Part shown: piece by piece, positions 11,453 to 21,251 of the stretch | How the letters are laid out: each line of letters begins with the position of its first letter | How positions within the stretch are numbered: the first letter of the stretch is position 1 | Assembly: GCA_920105625.2 (NCBI GenBank) | Contig: OV050030.1 | Coordinates: 177,831,315 to 177,895,314, forward strand | Length of the DNA stretch: 64,000 nt | Reading direction: 5' to 3' | Origin: Clusia tigrina | Lineage: Eukaryota; Arthropoda; Insecta; Diptera; Clusiidae | The notes under the pieces: generated by a model | What the model was told of the DNA's origin: nothing | The model's input: only the letters and a program-made list of their open reading frames with translations | Database searches by the model: none | Position numbers and translations under genes: made by a program

Positions 11453-13786
11453 ATGACGAAGGAAGCGCAAGGATTACTGCTGAGACAGGAACAAATTGGC
11501 GAAACGATTGAAAAGCTGGTCCGTAACTTTAAGAAAGACGGCAAGTTACGTAAGGACAACGTGTATTATCGCAAGCGAATAACACAGTTGCAAGATCTGG
11601 GGAGAGAGTTCAACAATAATCACGGACTGTTGTTGCCTCACGCAGTTGAGTACGGCAAGGGAAAATATTTTGCGGAAAAATACGCAGACTACATAAATAG
11701 TCTGGTCAACGAATGGGCAGATACATTTAGTTCTGAATTAGAAGGACTAGGGAAACAAACAGTGAGTTTGGTTTCGCCAGACGAGGAAGTAAGGAACAGA
11801 TTAAAATCAATACAGTCAGAGGTGAAACTGTTTACTGGGAAAATAGTTGACCAGTTCGAAGCGAGTACAAGCAGGGAAGAAGCTCAGGAATTGTGGAAGC
11901 AGGCGAATGCCGGAGGAGCTGTGTCACCATTAGAAGTAGCGGATCAAGCCTTTACGGCAATCCAAAGAAGAACAGAAGAAAAGTTATTCAGTTTTCATAA
12001 GAAAACAGAAGATTTGAGAGCACAAAAAGAGTATCTTGAGAAAAAGGTAAAGGAACTTTCTCAGAGATTGACGGAAACAGAGGAAGCAGCAACGCTGTTG
12101 GAAAAGGAGTGTGCAGGATTGAAAAGAGGACGGGCGACCAATAGCAACCCACATAGAAAGGAGAGATCAAAATCAGCATCGGCTGGATTTACACAGACAG
12201 TGTTGACATTGCCTCCTGAAGTTCGCTGGCCGGAGTATTTAACTCCGGAAGGGATAGGTCGTGTGGTAAAGCCTAGATTAGTATTGACTGGAGAAAGTGA
12301 AGCGGGATTTTTATTTGACGCATCGGAAATCGGTGTCGAGCCATTTACTCCAGAACGTCCGGTAACTAATAAAAATAAGGGATATACGCCAAAAGAGCCA
12401 GAAGCAGTAACGGTACAGGACAGGCCCAATACTGTGGACAGTATTTCGCCTGTACGAACAACCGATCGAAGACTAATTAGTTTGAGTCCGTCATTGGTCA
12501 ATTACCTCTCAGATCCGGGAGAAGTGAATCTAGGAACGACCCACAAAGATAGCGCTCAAGTTTTACCGGTCATAAGTAAAACAAAAATACGTAAAATGGG
12601 TATAGAGGAGATTTCAAAGACCGTGTCCAGGCTAGTACCTGTGTTTACTGGTGCTGCTTCAGAAGATTTAAGGTCCGAACTCAGTAGGTTCATTCAAGGT
12701 TGTGAACTTGCAAAGCGAAGCATAGGCCCTGATGAGTTGCAGGACTTCTTTGACTGTGTTAAGCAAAGGTTATTTGGAGATGCGTACAACCTTGTGCTGC
12801 CAAAACAATTCGCCAGTGTGAATGAACTTTACGGCCTTCTGAAGAGAACTTATCTAAAGGAGAGAACTCTGGAAGACATATCCGAAGAAATTAGAATCGG
12901 GAAACAACTGACAGGTGAAGACATACGCGCCTTTGCCAGGCGTTTGGAGTCACTTCGGATGATGGCCCAAGAAGTAATCAAGAATAAGTACGATGGCGTT
13001 GGTGATACCGCGTTATTATACGAAGTTGACAAGTCGGTCTTAACGACTTTCGTAGTGGGGCTCCGCAACTCCGCTCTTAAAATTCATATGCTGAATAGCA
13101 AAACAGGAAATCTGGAGGAATTGGTAGAAGAAGCAATTCGAGCGCAAGTCCTTGTGGAACGGAGTACGGCCGGATTGGGGGAGATACATATGTTGGAAAA
13201 TAGACAGGACAATTTAACTGCCGCTGTCATGGATAGAGAAGGAAATAATTTCGTCCCAAACGTATACAGAGGAGCGTATAATCCCGGTATCTCCGACAGC
13301 AGAGCCGCGTATCAGAGAAATCCGCACAGGGGGGTTGTACAGAAGGCTCCCACATGTTCGTTCTGCCATAGGCCAGGCCATACAAGAGATGAATGCATTA
13401 CACGCAAGAATACGCCCTATTGTATGGAGTGCCAAACATATGGTCATGAGGCAAGTAGACAGTGCCAATTAGACAATAAATGGGATCAAAGTAGAAGGCA
13501 GCCAGGTACGCGGCGCCCAGATCCACCCTTAAGGGACAGCAGGGGTAGTGGTCCTCGAGTCAACTCAACGGAAGGGATTAACCAAGGAAGAAATCCTTTC
13601 AACACGGGGAATGGTCAGCAGCGACCAAATTGGAATTTTAGAGGTGGACAAAGGTTAGGCAACACCCAACAGGGGTTGAAATGCTTCTCATGTGGACGGA
13701 TGGGGCATCGTGCTGCGGAATGCAGGGATAGACAGTTCCAACAAAGGAACCAGGGAAACTTCCAGCGGCCCAGTCGAGGCCAGTAG
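11453..13786 (+). CDS. gag: E2 Gag (capsid and nucleocapsid)
   Basis: The first in-frame ATG is 11453 (MTKEAQGLLLRQEQIG); the frame is open slightly upstream without an ATG. The product is about 777 aa. Residues near 187-220 (LEKKVKELSQRLTETEEAAT) form a likely coiled coil. The segment from about residue 382 (MGIEEISKTVSRLVPVF onward, with DLRSELSRFIQGCEL) resembles a Ty3/gypsy capsid. Three zinc knuckles follow: CSFCHRPGHTRDEC (residue 635), CMECQTYGHEASRQC with one extra residue before the last Cys (near 657), and CFSCGRMGHRAAEC (near 744). The C-terminal tail is rich in Gly, Asn, Gln and Arg. The last 55 bases overlap the open pol frame in the -1 register. The frame is undamaged. Confidence 0.9.
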   Translation: MTKEAQGLLLRQEQIGETIEKLVRNFKKDGKLRKDNVYYRKRITQLQDLGREFNNNHGLLLPHAVEYGKGKYFAEKYADYINSLVNEWADTFSSELEGLGKQTVSLVSPDEEVRNRLKSIQSEVKLFTGKIVDQFEASTSREEAQELWKQANAGGAVSPLEVADQAFTAIQRRTEEKLFSFHKKTEDLRAQKEYLEKKVKELSQRLTETEEAATLLEKECAGLKRGRATNSNPHRKERSKSASAGFTQTVLTLPPEVRWPEYLTPEGIGRVVKPRLVLTGESEAGFLFDASEIGVEPFTPERPVTNKNKGYTPKEPEAVTVQDRPNTVDSISPVRTTDRRLISLSPSLVNYLSDPGEVNLGTTHKDSAQVLPVISKTKIRKMGIEEISKTVSRLVPVFTGAASEDLRSELSRFIQGCELAKRSIGPDELQDFFDCVKQRLFGDAYNLVLPKQFASVNELYGLLKRTYLKERTLEDISEEIRIGKQLTGEDIRAFARRLESLRMMAQEVIKNKYDGVGDTALLYEVDKSVLTTFVVGLRNSALKIHMLNSKTGNLEELVEEAIRAQVLVERSTAGLGEIHMLENRQDNLTAAVMDREGNNFVPNVYRGAYNPGISDSRAAYQRNPHRGVVQKAPTCSFCHRPGHTRDECITRKNTPYCMECQTYGHEASRQCQLDNKWDQSRRQPGTRRPDPPLRDSRGSGPRVNSTEGINQGRNPFNTGNGQQRPNWNFRGGQRLGNTQQGLKCFSCGRMGHRAAECRDRQFQQRNQGNFQRPSRGQ

Positions 13787-16380
13787 ACTGGAAAGCCAAA
13801 AGAAAGAGAGTAATAATAAGGCCGGAAATACGTGGGACTAGTAATGTAGGAACTACAGTCCAGGGGAAGGAGGAGCAGGAGGCTCTCCAGTATCACGAAG
13901 AGTTAGGAAGTGGATACGCGTCCATGTTGGTAACAGAAGGACATTGCTTCGCTATGAGCAGGATAGGTGATGCCTTCATCGAGATGCCCTGCGAGGAAGC
14001 AGCGAGTGGAAAACTAGTGCTATTAGTAGATTCAGGGGCTGACACTAGCCTCGTAAAATCTAGTGTTTTACGGAAGGGGCTAGACATTAATCAAATGGAA
14101 TTAAGAACCCTTAACGGAGCGTTTGGAGGGTGCATTAGGACATTGGGGTCGCTCAGAATAGGGCACAGTGGAGTTAAGGGTATGAGTTTTAGAGTGCACG
14201 CAGTGGAAGTGGATAGGAAAGGTATCCCGGCTGATGGAATAATTGGCCGTGATAATCTTTGGGGACGCACCATACTGGATGCGCTCGATAAGCAGTTATC
14301 ATTCTATGATAACAATAAGCATAGAATCCTTACTTTTCCATTAATGTCATGGCAGGAAGGAACCGTGACTGGGGTTAAGAAGTGTGGTATGGAGGTAGTA
14401 AACGGAAGGTCAACCAGAGTAGTTACTATGCATGTAAATACGAAACTTAGGACTGTTGTTTTGCACAAGCAGCAGCTAGCGGAGGGCGTATATATGGGGG
14501 AAACCATAACGCACGTTGACAAGGGTAAGGTGTACGCTTGCGTACTCAATGCATCGGAAAAGGACTACCTGATGGAGGAGGATTTTAGGCCCAAGTTCAC
14601 TAGCTATGATAATTTTAAGGAACCGAATTATAGATCGGTGAATCAGATTAAGCAGGTAGATATAAGGAAAAGAATGGAGAGAGTGCTAGAATCACTGAGG
14701 TTAGACCCAAGCGTAAATTTAGAAGAAAGGGCATCAATAGAGGCCATTTGTACGTCATTCCATGACATATTTTTGCTGGAAGGAGACCAGTTGACGTATA
14801 CACCAGAGGTAGAGCATGAAATACCTACTAGGGTGGATCAAGCACCAATAAACCAGAAGCAATACAGATTGCCACAGGCTCACAAAGATGAGGTAAATAG
14901 GCAAGTGCAGGGAATGTTAAAAGATAACATAATTTCACCGAGTATCTCGCCTTGGAATTCACCAATAATTTTGGTACCAAAGAAGGGAGGTGCTCAGGGT
15001 CAGAAGAAGTGGAGAATGGTCGTCGATTTTAGGAAATTGAACGACGCCACTATCAAGCAGGTGTTCCCGATTCCAAGGATAGAAGAGATTCTGGATCAAT
15101 TGGGGCATAGTAGATATTTTTCTACGCTTGATTTAGCGAGTGGCTACCACCAAGTTCTGGTGGATACCCAAGATAAGCAGAAAACCGCGTTCAGCACCGG
15201 TTTAGGGCATTATGAGTTTAATAGAATGCCGTTTGGATTAACAGGAGCACCGGCTACCTTCCAACGGCTAATGAACCATGTGCTAACAGGCTTGCAAGGG
15301 TTAGATTGTTTTGTGTATCTGGATGACATTGTAATTTATGGGAAGAACTTGCAGCAGCATTCGCAACGCTTGTGCAAGGTGCTCCAGAAATTACGAGAAC
15401 ACAATTTGAAATTGAACACGGAGAAGTGTCAATTTTTGCGGAGAGAGGTGGTTTATTTAGGCCATCGTTGCTCAGAAGCAGGAGCACTGCCTGACCCGCA
15501 GAAGGTGGAATGCGTTAAAAATCTAGCGATTCCAAGAAACAGAAAAGAAGTGCAAGCATTGCTAGGACTAGTGAACTATTATAGAAAGTTCGTGGAAGGA
15601 CTAGCCGGAATTGCTTTGCCCATTAATAAGTTGCTACGAAAAGAAGCAAAGTTCGAATGGACAGAGAGATGTCAGCAAGCATTCGAGAGGCTAAAGGAGA
15701 TAATTAGCTCGCCACCAATTTTGGCATACCCCGACTTTGAACAAACTTTTTTGTTGACCACTGATGCTAGCAATGAAGCGTTAGGGGCAGTATTATCACA
15801 AGGGGAAGTCGGTAATGACCGACCAATAGCATTCGCAAGCAGAGCGCTTAGCGACACGGAAAAGAGATACTCCACAATAGAAAAAGAATTTCTAGCCATA
15901 GTGTGGGCTACAAAGAATTTTAGGGCATATCTGCTAGGACGCCCATTCAAGATATACACTGATCACCAGCCGTTGAGAGGCATAGCCAACTTGAAAGATC
16001 AAACGTCTAGGCTAGCCAGGTTCAGACACAAATTGTCTGAGTATGATTTTGAAATCATATACAAACCTGGGAAAAAGAATCTGAATGCCGATGCACTCAG
16101 CAGAGTACCGCAGGCACAGAAAGTATCAGTAGTGCAAACAAGGTCCAAAGCACGGTCGGATAAGGAGAAGGCCGAGAGGATACAGAAGGACAAAGTTGAT
16201 GCTACAAGAGATGTTAGCAATGCGGGTTTCGATACCAATGAGCAAGCAGCCAGTAGTGTGGAATGGCTGAAGGATATAAAGGATATCCAGGCTGTGTTAA
16301 AGGGTTTCCATGATTCACCTCTAGGTGGACACCAGGGATTCTGGAAAACCCATGACAGAATTAGGCGAGTATACGGATGA
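13732..16380 (+). CDS. pol: E2 Pol: protease, reverse transcriptase, RNase H, first half of integrase zinc finger
   Basis: The frame is open from 13732 and overlaps gag. The first ATG is 13924, but translation is probably by -1 frameshifting. With 13924 as residue 1, the protease active site is LVDSGADTSL near residue 35. RT begins with WRMVVDFRKLNDA near 363 and carries YLDDIVIYGKN near 465, the catalytic aspartates. RNase H has LLTTDASNEALGAVLSQ near 608 and IYTDHQPLRG. The last residues contain the two His of an integrase HHCC finger (FHDSPLGGHQGFW), then TGA at 16378. The two Cys lie in the next frame, so a one-base indel has split the finger. Confidence 0.92.
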   Translation, partial: TVPTKEPGKLPAAQSRPVDWKAKRKRVIIRPEIRGTSNVGTTVQGKEEQEALQYHEELGSGYASMLVTEGHCFAMSRIGDAFIEMPCEEAASGKLVLLVDSGADTSLVKSSVLRKGLDINQMELRTLNGAFGGCIRTLGSLRIGHSGVKGMSFRVHAVEVDRKGIPADGIIGRDNLWGRTILDALDKQLSFYDNNKHRILTFPLMSWQEGTVTGVKKCGMEVVNGRSTRVVTMHVNTKLRTVVLHKQQLAEGVYMGETITHVDKGKVYACVLNASEKDYLMEEDFRPKFTSYDNFKEPNYRSVNQIKQVDIRKRMERVLESLRLDPSVNLEERASIEAICTSFHDIFLLEGDQLTYTPEVEHEIPTRVDQAPINQKQYRLPQAHKDEVNRQVQGMLKDNIISPSISPWNSPIILVPKKGGAQGQKKWRMVVDFRKLNDATIKQVFPIPRIEEILDQLGHSRYFSTLDLASGYHQVLVDTQDKQKTAFSTGLGHYEFNRMPFGLTGAPATFQRLMNHVLTGLQGLDCFVYLDDIVIYGKNLQQHSQRLCKVLQKLREHNLKLNTEKCQFLRREVVYLGHRCSEAGALPDPQKVECVKNLAIPRNRKEVQALLGLVNYYRKFVEGLAGIALPINKLLRKEAKFEWTERCQQAFERLKEIISSPPILAYPDFEQTFLLTTDASNEALGAVLSQGEVGNDRPIAFASRALSDTEKRYSTIEKEFLAIVWATKNFRAYLLGRPFKIYTDHQPLRGIANLKDQTSRLARFRHKLSEYDFEIIYKPGKKNLNADALSRVPQAQKVSVVQTRSKARSDKEKAERIQKDKVDATRDVSNAGFDTNEQAASSVEWLKDIKDIQAVLKGFHDSPLGGHQGFWKTHDRIRRVYG
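13753..13759 (+). promoter_or_regulatory. candidate -1 ribosomal frameshift heptamer (G GGA AAC)
   Basis: In the gag frame the codons read CAG GGA AAC, giving the canonical X XXY YYZ heptamer GGGAAAC. The pol frame is open from 13732 and gag stops at 13786, so the heptamer lies inside the 55-base overlap in the correct register. Seven bases downstream, GGCC at 13767-13770 can pair with GGCC at 13778-13781, and TTCCAG at 13760-13765 with CTGGAA at 13788-13793. Stem strength is modest and a pseudoknot is not proven. Confidence 0.65.
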
Positions 16381-17324
16381 AAAGTATGCTCAAGGACATA
16401 AAAAAATACGTAAGAAGTTGCCCAAAGTGCCAGGCCAACAAAAGTTCAAGGCTAACCAAGATGCCCATGGTGTTAACTGATACACCAAAACAACCATTTG
16501 ATAAAGTTCATATGGATATTGTAGGTATTTTACCTGAGACTGTTTCGGGCAATAAATACATATTGACGTTCCAAGACGATTTCTCAAAGTATATGGCGTG
16601 CGTGGCTATACCCGATGCTGAAGCAAGTACGGTGGCCAAAGCATTCTTTGATGAAATTATAGCAAGATACAACATACCTAAGATTTTGATAACCGACAAT
16701 GGTTCAAATTTCGTATCAAAACTATTCTCAGAAACGTGTAAAATGCTGGGAATCAAGAAGTTGCACATAACACCATATCATCCACAGGCGAATGGCTCAC
16801 TGGAACGTAGTCATCGACCTCTGGCCGAGTACTTGCGCAGTTTTGCCAAGGAAGACGGCTCGAATTGGGATCAATGGTTAACCACTGCGATGCATGTACA
16901 CAATAATACGGTACATGTATCAACGAAGCAAACTCCGTTTAGAACACTCTACGGGTTTGATTTCAACATGCCAGCGAATTTGAAGCGCAAATGTGCGCCT
17001 GTATACAATGCTGATGACCCGAAAAAAGTGCAAAAGTATCAGTTCCAACGATCGCACGAATTGGTCAGAGAAAACCAGGAATATGCTAAGCGAGTGGCCA
17101 GGGAAGCCTATAACAAGGTACTAAACCCAGTAGTTTTTCATGTGGGTGATCAAGTACTAATGAAGAATCAGGCTAGGAGAAACAAATTCTCACCTGTGTG
17201 GATAGGTCCGTATGTAGTAGCAGAGATCCGAAGCCCAGTTACAACAGTCGTAACGATTAAGGGAAAAAATAAAAAGCTACATAATAATTTATTGAAATTA
17301 TTCCACTTTAGACCACACAAATAA
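16377..17324 (+). CDS. E2 integrase catalytic and C-terminal domains
   Basis: This frame begins with the second half of the zinc finger (SCPKCQANK). It carries the full DD35E set: VHMDIVG (Asp near residue 47), ITDNGSNF (Asp near 107) and NGSLERSHRP (Glu near 143). The C-terminal part has the GPF/Y-type motif (WIGPYVVAEI) and ends at 17324. The ATG at 16377 is probably fortuitous: the domain belongs to pol and is separated by a single frameshift at the pol stop codon. All catalytic residues are present, so restoring the frame would give an apparently intact enzyme. Confidence 0.9.
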   Translation: MKSMLKDIKKYVRSCPKCQANKSSRLTKMPMVLTDTPKQPFDKVHMDIVGILPETVSGNKYILTFQDDFSKYMACVAIPDAEASTVAKAFFDEIIARYNIPKILITDNGSNFVSKLFSETCKMLGIKKLHITPYHPQANGSLERSHRPLAEYLRSFAKEDGSNWDQWLTTAMHVHNNTVHVSTKQTPFRTLYGFDFNMPANLKRKCAPVYNADDPKKVQKYQFQRSHELVRENQEYAKRVAREAYNKVLNPVVFHVGDQVLMKNQARRNKFSPVWIGPYVVAEIRSPVTTVVTIKGKNKKLHNNLLKLFHFRPHK

Positions 17325-18084
17325 AGACATGTGTTAGCAGTGATTTACAAGTGTAAACACAAAAATAACAACGTAAACATGTACGTGTGTGTATCAAATA
17401 ACACACACAGCTCCGATTTTCAAAGTCAAGGCCAGTAGAAGTGTGCCACTTAAAATCGAGCGATTAAAGTTGACGTAATAAAAGTGCTTATTATGCACTG
17501 TGGCCGAACGAAGCATAGTAAGGAAAAATATTTTTTTTAAATAATGCACGTAATTAAAAAATAAAATAAGATAGTAAGACAATCGTGGGTAAGTAATATA
17601 AAACAAAACTTCGAATATGTACATACACACATACGGCAGTGTATGCACTGAAATTCGATGCATGAGCATTAACGCCAGGCAACGGAACTGCTGGTGAAGT
17701 AAGTATATATACGAGTATGTATATATGTGTATAAGATAGAGAATGAATGTACGAATGTATATTTAAAGAAGTAAGTATTCTAGTTAGGAGGAATGGGTAT
17801 GTGCGTATGTATATATTTGCAGATACTGCAGCAGGCTATATGTAGATATACTCGTACATAGGTTTTAACTGTTTATTGTTTAGGAAATTAGCGTATGGAA
17901 ATTCGAAAAAATGTATAGTTAATTGGGGAAAATAACTTTAGTAATTAATTCTAGGTAATTTAAAGCGCCTCGAATGTATGTATGTAGCCATATACGAGCT
18001 AATTACAGGATGGAAAATAAAATCGTTAATGGATATATACATATCAGGCTAGAAGTAAATTTAAATAAAAAGTAATTGTATGCG

Positions 18085-18301
18085 ATGAAAGATATAGTCA
18101 TGCAATGGACAATGTTTTCACATAAACGGGTTTATCTTAAATATTCTGGTTTATGTCAGGGGGCAATAGAATTTGCTCAGAATTGAAAAATAATGAAAGA
18201 TATAGTCATGCAATGGACAATGTTTTCACATAAACGGGTTTATCTTAAATATTCTGGTTTATGTCAGGGGGCAATAGAATTTGCTCAGAATTGAAAAATT
18301 T
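18085..18301. repeat. 109-bp tandem duplication in E2 3' region
   Basis: Two essentially identical units start ATGAAAGATATAGTCATGCA at 18085 and at 18194. A third, diverged partial unit is recognisable near 18378-18430 (TTTATCTTTTATGTACTCGC, then CTTATGTAAGAGGC). Confidence 0.9.
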
Positions 18302-19785
18302 AAAAATATATGTAAAAAGAGAAATGATATGAAAGGAATAATGAATTGTCTAAAGAAAAGAAAAAATAAATAATAAATTTATCTTTTATGTACTCGCTTA
18401 TGTAAGAGGCACTAGTTTTGCCAAGAATTGATATAAACAAATTTTTTTTGGGCAGCATATAATTTAATTAGAAAATGATTGTTATATATGAAGCAAATTG
18501 TTGTAAAATGTATATATTTGAGAAGGATTTAAAGTTTTAATGCCGCCAACAATTGTACGAAAATGTATCATAGTAAAGGAAATAGTTTTTGTTTCTTGTT
18601 TATAGTTTGTTTGTTGAGACGTAGTAGATAAGCGATATATATATTTAAATCCAATTTACCCTTTACGTTAGGGAAAATATTAAAAATTGAATGAATGTAA
18701 TAGCTAGTAAGAATAATTAAAACTCGGCAAGTCCGATAAGCTAAGCGTATTGTTTTTAGATATTCAGGCGTTGGTGAACAAACATCTGGATGGTTCAATA
18801 TGGTGCAGCATGAACCTGGAAGGGACTTCCTGCAGCGTCGAAGACTGAGTAATATGTTAACCAACATCCAGGAGACCAGTAGATGAAATGCAAGTGCAGC
18901 GAACAAAAATCTGACTGAATGAGAAGAAGTAAGAAGACGTAGAAGAAAAGTGATCAGTAAGCCGCAAAGGAAGAAAGACGAGTTTGGCAACGATGATGTC
19001 CAGAGATAATTTTTGGGTTGGAAGAAACGAAAACGAAATTAGTGAGAATTCATTTTTATATGAAAGAGTGGAAGAGCTTCCAACTTCCCATTTACGAGAT
19101 GACTACGATTTAAGCTTATGAAAAGTCAAATAATACTTGAGTTTTATTGCATAACTGACGAAATGGCATGAAAAACACTAACATGTACGTTGTCCGGATA
19201 AAAAAAAAAAATTCCAACGTGTCTGCCATTATTACATATGTCAGTATGTATATTGTATTATTGTCTAGAAATAAGAAAAGGTAATTTTAGCCAAAACCCG
19301 AGGTTACTCCGTACTTTCACCGAGAAACGGCTAGAATAACAATAACAGCCACAACTACTATCGTTCAATTAGCTTCGCAGAATAATCTCCTGGCGCAAAA
19401 ATCGTTTTAACCACGAAAAGATCGAACATAACTTAGCCAAGCTTTATCGACTAAACTTCGTAACGATTTCTCCAATGAGAAAATATCCATTGTCACTCAC
19501 TAAGCGAATATCGAATATTTATTTTGATTTCGTCAGAAGCGCATCTAGTCGCGCAAGCTTGCATCATCTTTGTACGTACCGATCCAGAAAGAAGGGAGGG
19601 GTATGCAGAGTTCATCGAGGGACTTCACTCTGACAACGACGGTCGTCAACTGGACCAGCAGGTAGCAGAGGGCGCAGTACAATATAAGGTTTTATGTATA
19701 GAATAGAATTGTGTTATTGTTTAGATATTTGTATATACGCCAATGAGAAGAGTCAATGAAAGACCAAATTATAAAAAGGGGAATA

Positions 19786-19965
19786 TAAAAAAAAATAATG
19801 ATGGATAAAAATAAAAAAAAAAAAAAAAAAAAAACAAACAAACAAAAACAAAAACAAAGTAAAGAAAAAAATAAAAATAAAAGAAAGAAAACTACAAAAG
19901 AAAATAAAAGCTAGAGAAAAAAAAAATATATATGGAAAAGAAAAGAATAAAAAAGGAAGAAAAAA
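19786..19965. repeat. A-rich low-complexity stretch
   Basis: Runs of A interrupted by single C, G and T, including about 20 consecutive A near 19815. It lies in the E2 3' region before the polypurine tract. Confidence 0.85.
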
Positions 19966-20117
19966 CCGTGATAGAACCCAAACAAGGCGATTTCATGAAA
20001 AAAAATAAAACAAATTATATATATGTACTATAGAGTTAAATAAGTGCACATAATTGTTTACAGTGCAAGAAAAATATTGTAGAGATTTTATGGAAGTTAG
20101 TTGCACTAACTTCTTTT

Positions 20118-20133
20118 AGAAAGAGGGGAGGGA
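20118..20133 (+). promoter_or_regulatory. E2 polypurine tract
   Basis: AGAAAGAGGGGAGGGA ends directly at the 3' LTR start (20134), the position expected for plus-strand DNA priming. Confidence 0.88.
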
Positions 20134-20603
20134 TGTTGTGAGTTAGAATCAAGCTACTTACGCGTAGTTGACTCACAGCACCGGCTCCTATTAAATTCAT
20201 TAAGAACGCACATATTTTTAGGGTGCAAATATTGAAAATGAACAGTAATTATTCATTAATTATGATGTAAACTTTTAGGGTGTCACAGTTCCGCAGTCAA
20301 GCTGACGAGGGGCATTTAGAATGCACCGACGACACTTTTACTTGCAGTAGGTCAGCGGGCTTGAGCAACTGACACCAAATAACAATTGCGTAACTGGAAC
20401 ACCAGAAAAGTGAAGACGTAGACTGTAATGTTAATTTGTAAATAGTATATAAGAACTAGCATTTTAAGAATAAAGCTCTCTTGTTGTTTTAAACCCAAAA
20501 TAGTGCAGTGCTCATTTAATAAAGTGGTGTAGGTTTTGCAGGTTCCCGCGACAGGACATTCCAGAGGACGTCTCTCGCCGACAAGCAGATACGGACCCCA
20601 ACA
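20134..20603 (+). repeat. E2 3' LTR
   Basis: 470 bp, differing from the 5' LTR at one position seen by eye. It is followed by the GTAC target duplication at 20604-20607. Confidence 0.93.
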
Positions 20604-20607
20604 GTAC

Positions 20608-20718
20608 ACAGGCGAAATAGTGGAACCAGTCACCGAAAGATCCTACACAATTCGACGAAGAGGTATCAATCATCATACAGAAATCAAACCAAATCAACAA
20701 TATCTTTATTTTAAATAA
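20608..20718 (+). pseudogene. E1 pol C-terminus, distal to the E2 insertion
   Basis: Reading from the target duplication, the frame continues the E1 sequence MIYDTDDGLWY (before E2) with TGEIVEPVTERSYTI and RRRGINHHTEIKPNQQYL, then stops at 20716-20718. This is the basic C-terminal tail typical of Mag-type pol. Confidence 0.8.
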
Positions 20719-20729
20719 AACAAAGAAGA

Positions 20730-20882
20730 TGTAACAAGAATTATCGATCAAAGTAACCGATCGTTAATGATCTCATCCCTACATTGTATATTACCATCCC
20801 TGACAAATGAATGAAGTAATAAAACCAGTTCGGTAATTAATGCTAACAAGAGCAAACGTGTTTTATTAAAGCGTGTGATACA
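20730..20882 (+). repeat. E1 3' LTR
   Basis: 153 bp, one difference from the 5' copy, preceded by the purine-rich AAACAAAGAAGA. It is followed by the TACTC duplication. Confidence 0.88.
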
Positions 20883-21019
20883 TACTCCGTGGACGAATAG
20901 GGTCGTGCCGTCTGACATCAGATGCTCTCCACAAGGAGGTTGCACCGGATGTCGGGGGGGATATAGACCATTTAGCGCTATTCGGAGTGCACCCGAGGAG
21001 GCGATCAACACTACTCTCC
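20883..21019 (-). mobile_element. LOA leader fragment D, right part (5' terminus)
   Basis: CGTGGACGAATAGGGTCG onward, including CTGACATCAGATGCTCTCCA and GAGGAGGCGATC, aligns with the minus strand of the LOA 5' leader. With 6832-6854 it is one fragment split by E1. It keeps the family's 5' end, next to (TA)n, but lacks everything downstream of the leader. Confidence 0.82.
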
Positions 21020-21033
21020 ATATATATATACGA

Positions 21034-21107
<74 letters not shown>

Positions 21108-21179
21108 TTATATGAATATGTATATATATGTATATCTATATGAATATGAATATATAAATATATATACATATAAATATAC

Positions 21180-21237
<58 letters not shown>

Positions 21238-21251
21238 GTATATACATATAT
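21020..21251. repeat. (TA)n compound microsatellite
   Basis: TA runs with a TG/TATG-rich middle (21095-21180). It separates LOA fragment D from the 5' end of Jockey element J1. Confidence 0.93.

Larger units (their letters stand above)
17325..20110 (+). other. E2 3' non-coding region
   Basis: About 2.8 kb without a convincing ORF. The short frames here begin at non-ATG codons or are antisense shadows. It is AT-rich with scattered (TATG)n-like runs (17700-17860), a 109-bp tandem repeat and an A-rich stretch. No env-like motifs such as a fusion-peptide region were seen. Its length is unusual and may reflect a lost env or acquired sequence. Confidence 0.7.
10040..20603 (+). mobile_element. E2: nearly complete Ty3/gypsy LTR retrotransposon, 10.56 kb
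   Basis: LTRs of 470 bp (10040-10509 and 20134-20603), TGTTGTGAG...CCCCAACA, differ at one visible position (TTT/TTA at about 10340 and 20434). The target duplication is GTAC (10036-10039 and 20604-20607), inside E1 pol. It has a primer-binding site, gag, pol and integrase frames, a long non-coding 3' region and a polypurine tract. The domain order PR-RT-RNase H-IN and the 4-bp duplication define Ty3/gypsy; a mdg1/412-like affinity is possible but I cannot place it firmly. No env frame is seen. It is unusually long for an env-less element. Confidence 0.93.
6855..20882 (+). mobile_element. E1: short-LTR Ty3/gypsy (Mag-like) element, hosting nested E2
   Basis: LTRs of 153 bp (6855-7007 and 20730-20882) start TGTAACA and end TGATACA, and they differ at one position (T/A at the eighth base). 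The target duplication is TACTC at 6850-6854 and 20883-20887. Gag and pol are in one continuous frame, and the RT has LPFGLASAPEVFQ, both typical of the Mag lineage. Without E2 the element is only about 3.46 kb, shorter than usual, because the integrase core is deleted. Two in-frame stops remain. The near-identical LTRs argue for recent movement despite the lesions. Confidence 0.88.

Noticed and set aside
19524..19706. A 60-codon plus-strand frame in the E2 3' region, considered as an env remnant
   Set aside because: It has no ATG start, no hydrophobic or env-like motif, and is within chance length.
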